64,000 bases of DNA from [Clostridium] leptum DSM 753 (lineage in GTDB: Bacteria; Bacillota; Clostridia; Oscillospirales; Acutalibacteraceae): the NCBI GenBank assembly GCA_000154345.1, contig DS480350.1:434001-498000 (forward strand). Direction: 5' to 3'. The position numbers were made by a program, and so were the translations under genes. Below are positions 41,969 through 50,631 of this stretch, in pieces. The stretch's first letter is position 1. The number at the start of each line of letters is the position of its first letter. The notes under the pieces were generated by a model. That model was not told the DNA's origin, ran no database searches, and saw nothing but the letters and a program-made list of their open reading frames with translations.

Positions 41969-42579
41969 CAGAGCCTTTGATTATCGGCCTTACCGGGCCC
42001 ACCGGTTCTGGAAAAAGCACGGTGGCCCAGTCCCTGGAGGAGGCGGGATGCGTCGTGATCGACGCGGACAAAATCGCCCGGGAGGTAGTGGCTCCCGGTG
42101 CGCCGGCGCTGAAGGAGCTGCAGAGAGAGTTTGGAGATACGATCCTGGATGATTATGGGAATCTGCGGCGCCATACCTTGGCAAATCTGGCGTTTTCCTC
42201 TCTGGAAAAAACCAAACGCCTCAATGAGATCACCCATCCACATATTTTGCGGAAAATGAAGGAAAATATAGAGGAATGCAGGCAAAAGCGTAAAAAAGTG
42301 GTCGTTCTGGACGCGCCCTTGCTGTTTGAGGCGGGGCTGGAACGTATCTGCACCGTAACCCTGGCGGTGCTCGCCCCTCGGGAACAGCGCCTTCAGCGGG
42401 TGATGGCGCGGGATTCCATCACCAGAGAGGAAGCGGAAAAAAGGATGTCTGCCCAGCAGCAGGATCAATATTATAAGGACCGGTCGGATTACGTGCTGGT
42501 CAATCAGGAGACCAGCGGCGCGCTTTATTACCAAACCAGGAGACTTTTACAGCGTCTCAGGGAGGAGCACAATGTCTAA
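41965..42579 (+). CDS. coaE: Dephospho-CoA kinase
   Basis: 204 residues from a TTG start that overlaps the sua5 stop (TTGA). P-loop GLTGPTGSGKSTVAQSL, then VVIDADKIAREVV, DAPLLFEAGLE and a lid with AREQRLQRVMARD-like APREQRLQRVMARDSITRE. It performs the last step of coenzyme A synthesis. It overlaps the next gene by 8 bases, suggesting coupled translation. Confidence 0.95.
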   Translation: MTEPLIIGLTGPTGSGKSTVAQSLEEAGCVVIDADKIAREVVAPGAPALKELQREFGDTILDDYGNLRRHTLANLAFSSLEKTKRLNEITHPHILRKMKENIEECRQKRKKVVVLDAPLLFEAGLERICTVTLAVLAPREQRLQRVMARDSITREEAEKRMSAQQQDQYYKDRSDYVLVNQETSGALYYQTRRLLQRLREEHNV

Positions 42580-43162
42580 AACGGCAAAAAAGGGATTGCT
42601 GGCATTGCTGCTGCTGGCCGTTTTGGCTGTTGCGGCGGCAGGTGCCTATTTTTCCTATTCTTTTTTCATGAAGCAGGCTTATCCCTTGAAATATAGGGAT
42701 ATTATTGAAACGCAGGCGGAAAAATATAGTATTGACCCGGCGTTTCTTTATGGGATGATCCGTACGGAGAGTAATTTTAACCCTGACGCGGAATCCTCGG
42801 CGGGCGCCAGAGGGCTGATGCAGATCATGCCCGCCACCTTTGACTGGCTTCAAACTCATAAGGGCACGGAGCCAAAGCTGGATGCGTCGGCTTTGTACGA
42901 CCCTCAGGTAAACGTGGAATACGGTGTGTATTTTCTTTCGATCCTCTGGGAGGAATACGACGATGAAACCGTGATTCTGAGCGCTTATAACGCGGGAATG
43001 GGCAATGTGGACCAGTGGCTCAGCGAGGAGGAGCACTCCTCTGACGGCGTGACTCTGCACGATATCCCTTACGGGGAGACCGAGCAATATGTTAAGAACG
43101 TCCTGGAAAGCCAGGAAATGTACCGCCGTTTATACGGCGAAGAATTTAAAAATTGGAGGTAA
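42572..43162 (+). CDS. Lytic transglycosylase, SLT domain
   Basis: 196 residues. A basic start and hydrophobic helix (KKGLLALLLLAVLAVAAAGA) anchor or export the protein. The SLT domain has the catalytic Glu in GMIRTESNFNPDAESS, then GARGLMQIMPATFDWL and SAYNAGMGNVDQWL. It cleaves peptidoglycan glycan strands outside the membrane to leave anhydromuramic ends. Start ATG overlaps coaE by 8 bases. Aminopeptidase gene follows. Confidence 0.93.
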   Translation: MSKTAKKGLLALLLLAVLAVAAAGAYFSYSFFMKQAYPLKYRDIIETQAEKYSIDPAFLYGMIRTESNFNPDAESSAGARGLMQIMPATFDWLQTHKGTEPKLDASALYDPQVNVEYGVYFLSILWEEYDDETVILSAYNAGMGNVDQWLSEEEHSSDGVTLHDIPYGETEQYVKNVLESQEMYRRLYGEEFKNWR

Positions 43163-43167
43163 CGATT

Positions 43168-44583
43168 ATGTCAAAGAAACCGGAAAAGGAGACTTCCTCA
43201 GTAGAAAAGCTGAAAGAGGCCCTCTTTATTGACAAAAAAAGCGGCGCCGCTAAGATCAGCGACAGCGAGCTGAAGAAGGCCGACGCCTTCTGCGAGCCTT
43301 ACAAAAAATTCCTGAACAAATGCAAAACCGAGCGGGAGGCTGCGGCTGAGGCGGCAAGACTGGCTCAGAAGGCAGGCTTCACGGAGTTTGATGTGGAGAA
43401 AAAATACGAACCCGGAGACCGGGTGATGGTGAATAACCGGGGCAAAGCGATTATCCTGGCGGTGATCGGCAAAAACGGCGTAAAAAACGGCGCGCGTATT
43501 GCCGCTGCCCATATCGATTCCCCGCGACTGGACTTAAAGCCCAATCCCCTGTATGAACAGAACGACCTGGCCCTGTTCAAGACCCACTATTACGGCGGCA
43601 TCAAAAAATACCAGTGGTCCGCGATTCCCCTTTCCCTTCACGGCCGGGTTGTGAAAAAGGACGGCTCTTATGTAGATATCGTTCTGGGCGAGGATAAGGA
43701 TGACCCTCAGTTCTGCGTCACCGATTTGCTGCCCCATCTGGGCGGTGAGCAGATGAAAAAGCCCGCCGCTAAAATTATTGAGGGAGAGGACCTGAATATT
43801 CTGGTGGGAAGCCGCCCCTTTAAAAGCGATAAGGGCAGCGAGCTGGTAAAGCTGAATATTTTAAAGCTCTTGAACGAAAAGTACGGCATCACTGAGTATG
43901 ATTTTCTTTCCGCCGAGCTGGAGCTGGTGCCTGCGTTCCAAGTGACGGATATCGGCTTTGACCGGAGCATGATCGGCGGCTACGGCCACGACGACAGGGT
44001 GTGTGCGTATCCGGCGCTGATGGCTGTTTTGGACCAGAAAATCCCGGATGACACGGTCATCACCATCCTGACCGACAAGGAGGAAACCGGTTCCGACGGC
44101 AACACCGGCCTGAACTCGGATTATCTCCGGTATTTTGTAGCTGACCTGGCCATGCAGGAGGGCCTGGAGCCAAGACATGTGCTTTCCCGTTCCGCCTGCC
44201 TTTCCGCTGATGTGAACGCGGCCTTTGATCCTACCTTTGCCAGCGCCTATGAGGCCAATAACGCCAGCTTTTTAAATAATGGCGTAGTGGTGACCAAATA
44301 CACCGGTTCCGGCGGCAAGGGCGGCACCTCTGACGCCTCCGCCGAGTTTATGGGCCGGATCCGCTCGCTGCTGGATAAGAAAAAGGTCCTTTGGCAGGTA
44401 GGCGAGCTGGGCAAGGTAGACGGAGGCGGCGGCGGTACCGTGGCCAAATACATTGCCAATATGAATGTAGATGTGGTGGATGTAGGCGTACCCGTGCTTT
44501 CCATGCACGCGCCCTTTGAGGTGGTTTCCAAAATCGACGTATACATGGCCTATCGCGCGTTCTATGAATTTTTTAAGGACTAA
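43168..44583 (+). CDS. M18 family zinc aminopeptidase
   Basis: 471 residues from the ATG at 43168, preceded by GGAGGT; a TTG at 43153 is too early. Metal and catalytic motifs are AAHIDSPRLDLKPNPL, TDKEETGSDGNTGLN and the late SMHAPFEVVSKIDVYMAY, as in aminopeptidase I / aspartyl aminopeptidase. It removes N-terminal residues from peptides in the cytoplasm and is likely a multimer. It ends the sua5-coaE-SLT run, about 210 bases before a strong palindrome. Confidence 0.94.
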   Translation: MSKKPEKETSSVEKLKEALFIDKKSGAAKISDSELKKADAFCEPYKKFLNKCKTEREAAAEAARLAQKAGFTEFDVEKKYEPGDRVMVNNRGKAIILAVIGKNGVKNGARIAAAHIDSPRLDLKPNPLYEQNDLALFKTHYYGGIKKYQWSAIPLSLHGRVVKKDGSYVDIVLGEDKDDPQFCVTDLLPHLGGEQMKKPAAKIIEGEDLNILVGSRPFKSDKGSELVKLNILKLLNEKYGITEYDFLSAELELVPAFQVTDIGFDRSMIGGYGHDDRVCAYPALMAVLDQKIPDDTVITILTDKEETGSDGNTGLNSDYLRYFVADLAMQEGLEPRHVLSRSACLSADVNAAFDPTFASAYEANNASFLNNGVVVTKYTGSGGKGGTSDASAEFMGRIRSLLDKKKVLWQVGELGKVDGGGGGTVAKYIANMNVDVVDVGVPVLSMHAPFEVVSKIDVYMAYRAFYEFFKD

Positions 44584-45010
44584 CCAAGGCTGTTTTTTGA
44601 TTAAGAACCAATCGCGCGGCGGGTGCTGGAGCAGGTCATAGCCGCCAGCAGGCCCTTTTAGAGTGCCTATTGACGCGGGCGTTTCAAAATGCGCCGCGCT
44701 TTCCTGCTTTTGCGCCGCTTGCCCCACAGCCCGTAAACGGGAATCGCCGCCTTAGCGGCTGTTTTGGTTCAAGCATATTGACCGCGGTATTGAAAATCCC
44801 CCAAAGAGAAGCTTCTCTTTGGGGGATTTTTTGAATAGGAAACCAATGGCACAGCCGAAAGAAGCACCCGGTAAAAAGACTTTCGCGGCAAGCATCGAAC
44901 GAAGCGGGCTCTTAACAGCGATTTTTACGATGCCAGCCAGGCTGCCGCCCGCGGAACGGGGAGGAACAAGGGCGATTTCATTCGGGAAAACGCCGCCGCG
45001 CTTTGTGAAT
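44584..45010. other. Intergenic between convergent genes
   Basis: About 430 bases without a supported gene, interrupted by the palindrome at 44793. A 138-codon frame on the plus strand (44819) starts inside the palindrome's T run and has no ribosome site, so it is dismissed. Confidence 0.5.
44793..44830. terminator. 38-bp perfect palindromic terminator
   Basis: Nineteen-base arms meet at a central HindIII-like AAGCTT with A-run left and T-run right. It can stop transcription from both directions. Confidence 0.93.
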
Positions 45011-45034
45011 AAAAGCCCGGAAAACGCCGGGCTT
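45011..45034 (-). terminator. Terminator of pyk
   Basis: On the minus strand an 8-bp stem (45027-45034 with 45013-45020) and 6-base loop are followed by TTTT, 42 bases after the pyk stop. Confidence 0.8.
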
Positions 45035-45075
45035 CGGCGTGTTTTATCAAGAGCCAGGAGCACCGGGACGGCCGA

Positions 45076-46845
45076 TTACCGATTCGGTCTGGGGAGATGG
45101 TGGCTGGTACCGGAGAATACAATGCCCCGCTGGCAGTCCAGGGTCACGGTAGTGCCGCTTTTCAACAGCTTGGTGGCGTTTTCCGCGCCTACCAGAACCG
45201 GCAGATCCAGCGCCAGGCCGACGATGGCGGCGTGAGAATTGATTCCGGGAGTCTCCGTGATAATGCCGGAGCAATCCTTGAGGATGTCCAGCAGGCGGTT
45301 GCTGGTCTGGGGCACCACCAGGATATCGCCGGGCTTAAAGCTTTTCAGGGCTTCCTCCTCGGTGGCGCAGACGCACAGGTTACCGCAGATGGAAGCGTTG
45401 TTTACGCCGATGCCGGAAACCAGCGCGTCCCCCACCAGATGAACCTTCAGCAGGTTGGTAGTGCCGGAAACTCCCAGCGGGACTCCAGCGGTGATGACCA
45501 CCAGGTCGCCGCTGTTTACCAGGTTCAGAGAGCTGGCGACGGAAACCACATGCTCAAACAGCTCGTCGGTATTGGTTTTCTCCTCGATCATAATGGGGGT
45601 GACGCCCCAGGAAAGGTTCATCTGCCGCCAAACCATGGCGTCGGTGGTGCCGCAGATGATGGGGCACTTTGGCCGGTATTTTGAGATCATCCGGGCGGTT
45701 TTTCCGGATTTAGACACTCCCATAATGGCCACGGCGCCCAGGTCGTGGGCGGTGGTACAGGTAGCGTGGGAAATGGCCGAGGTCACGTTGGGACGCTCAT
45801 ACACATCACGCTTCTGAAAACGGGATACATAATCGATGTCCTCCTCCGTGCGCTCTGCGATCCGCGCCATGGTCTGCAAGGCGATGACCGGGTAGCTGCC
45901 GGCGGCCGTTTCCCCGGACAGCATAATGGCGCTGGTGCCGTCGTAGATGGCGTTAGCAACGTCAGTGGATTCGGCTCTGGTGGGGCGGGGGTTCTTCATC
46001 ATGGAATCCAGCATCTGAGTGGCGGTGATCACCTGAAGGCCTGCGTTATAGGCTTTTTTGATCAGCTCCTTCTGGATAATCGGAATCTCCTCCAGAGGAA
46101 TTTCCACGCCCAGGTCGCCTCTGGCAACCATGATGCCGTCGGCCACATTGATGATCTCGTCGATGTTTTCCACACCATCCTGATTTTCAATTTTGGCGAT
46201 GATCCTAATTTTATCGTTATGGTTTTTCTTCAGCTCGGTACGAAGCTCTAGAATGTCGGAAGCGGAACGGGTAAAGGAGGCGGCGATAAAATCAAAGCCC
46301 TCCTCTACGGCGAAAGCGATATCAGCCTCGTCCTTTGGGCTGATGAAGGGCATGGACAGGGTGACTCCCGGCACGTTGATGCCCTTATGAGAGGAAATTG
46401 TGCCGCCGTTGATCACCGTACAGACCACGTCTGTATCGGTGGTGCTCTCCACCACCATTTCAATCAGGCCGTCGTCGATGAGAATTCTATCGCCCCGTTT
46501 GACATCCTGGGGCAGGCCCTGGAAGGTGACGCTGGAGACGGTATTGTCCCCGACCACGTCGTTAGTGGTCAGCGTAAAGATCTGCCCCTCCTCCAGCTCA
46601 ACCTTAGGAGTGGAAAAGTTACCGGTACGGATTTCCGGGCCTTTGGTGTCCAGCAGCAAGGCGACCGGAAGATTCAATTCCTCCCGCAGCTTTTTCACCG
46701 CGCCGATGCGGACCCGCTGGGCGTCGTGATCCTGATGGGACATGTTCACTCTGGCCACGTCCATACCGTTGAGCATGAGCTGTTTCAGCACCTCCGGATC
46801 GTCGGTAGACGGTCCAAGGGTACAGATGATCTTTGTTTTCCTCAT
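45076..46845 (-). CDS. pyk: Pyruvate kinase with C-terminal PEP-utiliser-like domain
   Basis: 589 residues. The barrel starts RKTKIICTLGPSTDDPE and includes VARVNMSHQDHDAQR, LDTKGPEIRTGNF, the catalytic ARGDLGVEIPLEEIP and ATQMLDSMMKNPRPTRAE. After the usual allosteric domain there is an extra 100-residue domain with GINSHAAIVGLALDLPVLVG, the mobile-domain fold of PEP synthase and pyruvate phosphate dikinase, as in Bacillus and other Firmicutes. It turns PEP and ADP into pyruvate and ATP. GAGGTG precedes the ATG. Confidence 0.97.
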   Translation of the reverse strand: MRKTKIICTLGPSTDDPEVLKQLMLNGMDVARVNMSHQDHDAQRVRIGAVKKLREELNLPVALLLDTKGPEIRTGNFSTPKVELEEGQIFTLTTNDVVGDNTVSSVTFQGLPQDVKRGDRILIDDGLIEMVVESTTDTDVVCTVINGGTISSHKGINVPGVTLSMPFISPKDEADIAFAVEEGFDFIAASFTRSASDILELRTELKKNHNDKIRIIAKIENQDGVENIDEIINVADGIMVARGDLGVEIPLEEIPIIQKELIKKAYNAGLQVITATQMLDSMMKNPRPTRAESTDVANAIYDGTSAIMLSGETAAGSYPVIALQTMARIAERTEEDIDYVSRFQKRDVYERPNVTSAISHATCTTAHDLGAVAIMGVSKSGKTARMISKYRPKCPIICGTTDAMVWRQMNLSWGVTPIMIEEKTNTDELFEHVVSVASSLNLVNSGDLVVITAGVPLGVSGTTNLLKVHLVGDALVSGIGVNNASICGNLCVCATEEEALKSFKPGDILVVPQTSNRLLDILKDCSGIITETPGINSHAAIVGLALDLPVLVGAENATKLLKSGTTVTLDCQRGIVFSGTSHHLPRPNR

Positions 46846-46985
46846 GGAAACACACCTCTTTTTTGGATTTTGCTATTTATTTTAAAAATTTACCCACTTT
46901 ATAGTATCACACAAATATTAGAAACAAAATAGGTTTTTGGGGAATTTTGAAAAAACAGGAAACTTCATGAAAAGCATTGGGACGC

Positions 46986-47014
46986 TTGAAAATAATGTGG
47001 AAACGTTATACAAT
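46986..47014 (+). promoter_or_regulatory. Promoter of the VanY-like gene
   Basis: TTGAAA (46986-46991) and TACAAT (47009-47014) are 17 bases apart, 44 bases before the chosen ATG. Confidence 0.75.
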
Positions 47015-47057
47015 ATTTTTAAACCGGCTTTGCCGAAACCCTGAGAGGCGGGATCTG

Positions 47058-47960
47058 ATGCCGAGACGAAAAAGAGAAAAAGCGAAATCTGCTTTTGACA
47101 GCGAAAAAAGACGAAGCGAAGCGGCTGCGTTTTTTATTTCTGTAAAGGGGATTGACCGTGGGAATAAAGCGGTCCGCGTGGATTACAGCGCCAAAGAGAA
47201 AAAAGGAAGCACTAAAAAGCTGAGGGTCTTAATGGCAGTATTGGCGGTGGTTATGGTGGGGGTTATCTCCGCGGGCGGTTATTTAATTTATCAGGAATTT
47301 TTGAAGCTTGGACCGCCAAGCCAGCCAGTGTCGGCAAGCGCGGCCTCCTCTGGGGAGGATTCCGGAAGCTCTGTTCCGCCGGTGGATCCGAACGACCGAC
47401 TGCTGGTGGTGGGCAACAGCAAAACCAGCCTGCCGGATACCTTTGCCCTGGACCTTCAGGAGTATGAGGGGATTCCCGTGGACAGCCAGCTTCTGATCCA
47501 GCTGAAAAGCATGGTGCGGGCGGCGGCCGCGGAGAATGTAACCCTTCAGGTGGAACAGGGGTATGTGGCAGAGGAGGCCTTGCAAAAAAATTTCGACGAT
47601 ACTGTGTCCAGACTGGTTTCGGAGGGCAGAAGCAAGGCAAAAGCGGAAGCTGAAGCTCTGAAAACTACTCTGCCCGCCGGAAAAAACGAGTGGAGCACCG
47701 GTCTTTTGATTCGATTTGCCAACCCTGGCGGCGGGGATTTTTCCAATTCCGACGCCTACAAGTGGCTCAGCGACCACAGTGTGGATTACGGCTTTGTCAT
47801 CCGCTATCCCGAAAATAAAACGGAAGTCACCGGAATTGAGACGGCTCAGCCGCAGGTATTCCGTTTTGTTGGAGTGGAAAATGCGAAAAAAATGCGGGCT
47901 TTGGCCTTTTGCGTGGAGGAATACGCCGATTATATCCAGGAGCAAAAGGCAGGCTATTAA
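47058..47960 (+). CDS. VanY-like (M15B) membrane-anchored pseudopeptidase
   Basis: 300 residues from the ATG at 47058 (GAGGCGGG upstream). A basic cytoplasmic part of about 55 residues, one helix (VLMAVLAVVMVGVISAGGYL), a Ser/Pro-rich linker, then a domain that follows D-Ala-D-Ala carboxypeptidase VanY: SLPDTFALDLQEYEGIPVD, WLSDHSVDYGFVIRYPENK and VFRFVGVENAKK. The zinc and catalytic positions are changed. The family SxHxxGxAxD is NEWSTGLLIR (His to Trp212, Asp to Arg219), and EPWHxRYVG is QPQVFRFVG (Glu to Gln264, His to Val267). It should therefore bind wall peptides or partners without cleaving. The family match is by motif reading only. Confidence 0.72.
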   Translation: MPRRKREKAKSAFDSEKRRSEAAAFFISVKGIDRGNKAVRVDYSAKEKKGSTKKLRVLMAVLAVVMVGVISAGGYLIYQEFLKLGPPSQPVSASAASSGEDSGSSVPPVDPNDRLLVVGNSKTSLPDTFALDLQEYEGIPVDSQLLIQLKSMVRAAAAENVTLQVEQGYVAEEALQKNFDDTVSRLVSEGRSKAKAEAEALKTTLPAGKNEWSTGLLIRFANPGGGDFSNSDAYKWLSDHSVDYGFVIRYPENKTEVTGIETAQPQVFRFVGVENAKKMRALAFCVEEYADYIQEQKAGY

Positions 47961-48189
47961 TCCAGTCCGCTTTTAGCGGGATCCAGCGGGGCCCCGAGAA
48001 GGCCCGCCGGAAGGCTCTATCAAGCAAACGTCTGCGCGGCGGTTGTGTTTTTCTAAAAAAAACCATACAACCGCGAAGGCTTCCTCTGCCTTTGTATTCT
48101 GCGTGCCGAATCGCTGCGGCCTTCTTCCGCCGCGGCGGCCGGATGACGACGATCCATGAGATGAAAATGAAAGTTTTTAAAATTAAGGC
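47961..48189. other. Intergenic with one hairpin
   Basis: No gene. An 8-bp stem (48039-48046 with 48067-48074) encloses an oligo-T/oligo-A loop; no T run follows, so its role as terminator is doubtful. Confidence 0.45.
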
Positions 48190-48218
48190 TTGCTTTTTGC
48201 ATAGGCCAATGATATAAT
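48190..48218 (+). promoter_or_regulatory. rpmE promoter
   Basis: TTGCTT (48190-48195), 17-base spacer, TATAAT (48213-48218). The ATG follows 45 bases later. Confidence 0.82.
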
Positions 48219-48263
48219 TCAAATGTTAATGTTACGGTTTCAGCGAAAGAGGTGACAACTGCA

Positions 48264-48470
48264 ATGAAAGAGAATATTCATCCTAAATATGAGGACGCGA
48301 CCATTACCTGTGCTTGCGGCAATGTAATCAATACGAAGTCCACTAAGGGCGATATCCGTGTTGAAATCTGCTCCAAGTGCCATCCTTTCTTTACCGGAAA
48401 ACAGAAGCTCGTTGATACCGGCGGACGTGTGGATCGGTTTAAGAAGCGTTACAATCTGCAGGAAAAATAA
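48264..48470 (+). CDS. rpmE: 50S ribosomal protein L31, zinc-binding form
   Basis: 68 residues from the ATG at 48264 with AAAGAGGTG upstream. MKENIHPKYEDATITCACGN and EICSKCHPFFTGKQKLVDTGGRVDRFKKRY match L31 exactly in layout; the cysteines of CAC and CSKC mark the zinc form (type A). It lies at the subunit interface of the ribosome. Confidence 0.97.
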   Translation: MKENIHPKYEDATITCACGNVINTKSTKGDIRVEICSKCHPFFTGKQKLVDTGGRVDRFKKRYNLQEK

Positions 48471-48510
48471 TTTGTGCAGAGCAAAGCTAATAGCGTAATG
48501 GAATGTTAAG

Positions 48511-48545
48511 GGCGGCGCAGCTTCTGCGCCGCCTGTCATTTTTTT
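48511..48545 (+). terminator. rpmE terminator abutting the next ribosome site
   Basis: Ten-base arms 48511-48520 and 48524-48533 pair perfectly, then a T run extends to 48545. The ribosome site of the next gene (GGAGGGG, 48548-48554) starts 3 bases later. Confidence 0.88.
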
Positions 48546-48559
48546 CCGGAGGGGTTGCT

Positions 48560-49186
48560 ATGGACCAGTACCGTACGGTAAAAAACGAGGCGGAGGATGA
48601 ATTTGTGGAGCGTCGCTCCCGTTTTATCGGCCGGGTAAAGCCGGTGAAAACGGAGGAGGACGCTGTTTCTTTTATACGGGCGTGCAAATCCAAATATTGG
48701 GACGCTTCTCACAATGTTTACGCCTATTCTCTGAGAGAAGGCAGTGTTCGGCGGTATTCGGACGACGGGGAGCCGCAGGGCACCGCCGGGGTGCCGGTGC
48801 TGGAGGTGCTGCAAAAAAGCGGCGTCACCGATTTGGTGGTAGTGGTCACCCGGTATTTCGGCGGCGTGCTGTTAGGAGCCGGCGGCCTGGTGCGGGCCTA
48901 CTCCCACGGTGCGAAGATCGCCTTGGACGCGGGAAGGATCATCACTATGGCCCTCTGCCAAACCGCAGAGCTTGTCTGTGATTATAACCAATACGGGAGG
49001 CTTCTGTCTCTGATTCCAGAGGCCGGCGGCGTGGTGACGGACACACAGTTTACCGACGTGGTAGAAATCTCCTTTCAAATTCCGGGGGAAAGCCTGCCTG
49101 CGTTGAACCGAAAGCTGGCGGATGCTACCAGCGGAAGCGTTCAGGCGCAGGCTGCCGGAGAATTATTTGTGGAGTGGAAGGACTAG
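48560..49186 (+). CDS. YigZ/IMPACT family protein
   Basis: 208 residues from the ATG at 48560 (GGAGGGG upstream). The IMPACT domain has ERRSRFIGRVKPVKTEEDA, ASHNVYAYSLREG, SDDGEPQGTAGVPVLEVL and VVVTRYFGGVLLGAGGLVRAY; a C-terminal ferredoxin-like domain (DUF1949 type) follows. The eukaryotic relative modulates translation stress signalling; the bacterial role is not established. Translation must depend on read-through of the rpmE terminator or on a promoter I do not see. Confidence 0.92.
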   Translation: MDQYRTVKNEAEDEFVERRSRFIGRVKPVKTEEDAVSFIRACKSKYWDASHNVYAYSLREGSVRRYSDDGEPQGTAGVPVLEVLQKSGVTDLVVVVTRYFGGVLLGAGGLVRAYSHGAKIALDAGRIITMALCQTAELVCDYNQYGRLLSLIPEAGGVVTDTQFTDVVEISFQIPGESLPALNRKLADATSGSVQAQAAGELFVEWKD

Positions 49187-49209
49187 GGAGAATAAGGATT
49201 GGAAGAGAT

Positions 49210-49416
49210 ATGAATCGAAATAAAGTGATCTGTAAGTGCCGCAAGCTGACCAAGGGAGACGTGGCGGACGCGGTGGAACAGGGAGCCGTCTCGTTTCGCC
49301 AGGTAAAAAAAGCGACCAGGGCGGGGGACGCCTGCGGCCACTGTAAAAAGAAGATAAAAAAGCTAATCCGAAAGCTAACGGAGGATCATAATCAGGCGGC
49401 GGAAAAGCGGCGCTGA
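49210..49416 (+). CDS. BFD-like [2Fe-2S] protein
   Basis: 68 residues from the ATG at 49210. It carries VICKCRKLTKGDVADAVEQG and ATRAGDACGHCKKKIKKLI, the four-cysteine C-x-C...C-x2-C pattern of bacterioferritin-associated ferredoxin and of NifU/NirB-type [2Fe-2S] helical domains. The lysine-rich tail is unusual and may bind nucleic acid or an acidic partner. No bacterioferritin gene is nearby. It follows the YigZ gene by 23 bases. Confidence 0.85.
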   Translation: MNRNKVICKCRKLTKGDVADAVEQGAVSFRQVKKATRAGDACGHCKKKIKKLIRKLTEDHNQAAEKRR

Positions 49417-49632
49417 CAGCAAAAGAGTGCAGAGAAGCAGGAATGGCGTCGGATAGCGGCCGCTTGGCGGAGGCCATCGGGAAATAGACGAAAAAGTGAG
49501 AGAACAGGGCGTGGATTTTGTCTAAACCGGAAATTAAAAAATATTTTTTAGAAAAAGCAGGATTATTTACCTTTTTGGCGTATATCCATAATAGAAAAAC
49601 AAGAGAGGCTTGTCAGGAAAGGAGCGGAAAGC

Positions 49633-50631
49633 ATGACGATTCGGGAACGTACGGAGGAACTGGAAGAACGGATGCTGGCTCCCTATGCCGCATTGTCGAA
49701 AAAAAGCCTGGGCCGGGACGCGGCGGAGGAGCCTTGCGATATCCGCACCTGCTACCGGAGAGACTGTGACCGGATCATCCACTGTAAGGCGTTCCGCCGC
49801 CTGAAACGGAAAACCCAGGTATTTCTTTCTCCGGAGGGGGATCATTACCGTACTCGGCTGACCCATACCCTGGAGGTTGCCCAGATCGCCCGGACCATCG
49901 CCAGGGCCTTGCGGTTGAACGAAGATCTGACAGAGGCGATTTCTCTGGGCCACGATTTGGGACATACCCCTTTCGGCCATGCGGGGGAACGTGCTCTGAA
50001 TGGAATGATACCGGGCGGCTTCCGGCACTATGAGCAAAGCGTCCGGGTGGTGGAAAAGCTGGAAAAGGACGGTAAGGGCCTGAACCTGACAAAGGAGGTT
50101 CGGGACGGCATTTTGTGCCACACAAGAGGGAAGGAAGCCTCCACCCTGGAGGGCAGGATTGTGAAGATTTCCGACCGGATCGCCTATATTAACCACGACA
50201 TCGACGACGCGCAGAGGGCCGGCGTGCTGCTGGAAAAGGAAATTCCGGAGAAGGCGGTTAAGGTCTTGGGGGCCAGCCGTACCGCCAGAATCAACACTTT
50301 GGTACATTCTTTGGTGGAAAACAGCCGCGGTGAAGAGCTGGCTATGGAGCCTCGGGTGCAGGAGGCCTTTGACGAGCTGCACGCCTTTATGTATGAGCAT
50401 GTGTACCACAATCCCTGCGCCAAGGGGGAAGAGAAAAAGGTTCCGGAGCTGGTGGAGCAGCTGTTCGATTTCTTTATGAACAATCCCCAGCGGCTTCCGG
50501 ACCAAATGCAGCTGATCGCTTATCAGGAGGGCTTGGTCCGGGCGGTTTGCGACCATGTGGCCGGCATGACGGACCATTTCGCGGTTCAAACCTTTACCTC
50601 TATTTATATCCCCAATTCCTGGACAAGCTAG
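49633..50631 (+). CDS. dgt: dGTP triphosphohydrolase-like HD protein
   Basis: 332 residues. HD-domain residues lie in GDHYRTRLTHTLEVAQIAR, ISLGHDLGHTPFGHAGERAL and KISDRIAYINHDIDD, and the lead-in CKAFRRLKRKTQVFLSPEG is characteristic of Dgt. It hydrolyses dNTPs, classically dGTP, to nucleoside and triphosphate. The form is the shorter type 2 group. AGGAAAGGAG precedes the ATG. dnaG lies 263 bases downstream, as in many clostridial genomes. Confidence 0.93.
   Translation: MTIRERTEELEERMLAPYAALSKKSLGRDAAEEPCDIRTCYRRDCDRIIHCKAFRRLKRKTQVFLSPEGDHYRTRLTHTLEVAQIARTIARALRLNEDLTEAISLGHDLGHTPFGHAGERALNGMIPGGFRHYEQSVRVVEKLEKDGKGLNLTKEVRDGILCHTRGKEASTLEGRIVKISDRIAYINHDIDDAQRAGVLLEKEIPEKAVKVLGASRTARINTLVHSLVENSRGEELAMEPRVQEAFDELHAFMYEHVYHNPCAKGEEKKVPELVEQLFDFFMNNPQRLPDQMQLIAYQEGLVRAVCDHVAGMTDHFAVQTFTSIYIPNSWTS

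Noticed and set aside
44819..45235. 138-codon plus-strand frame downstream of the M18 peptidase
   Set aside because: Starts in the T run of a terminator palindrome, lacks a ribosome site and overlaps pyk antisense.
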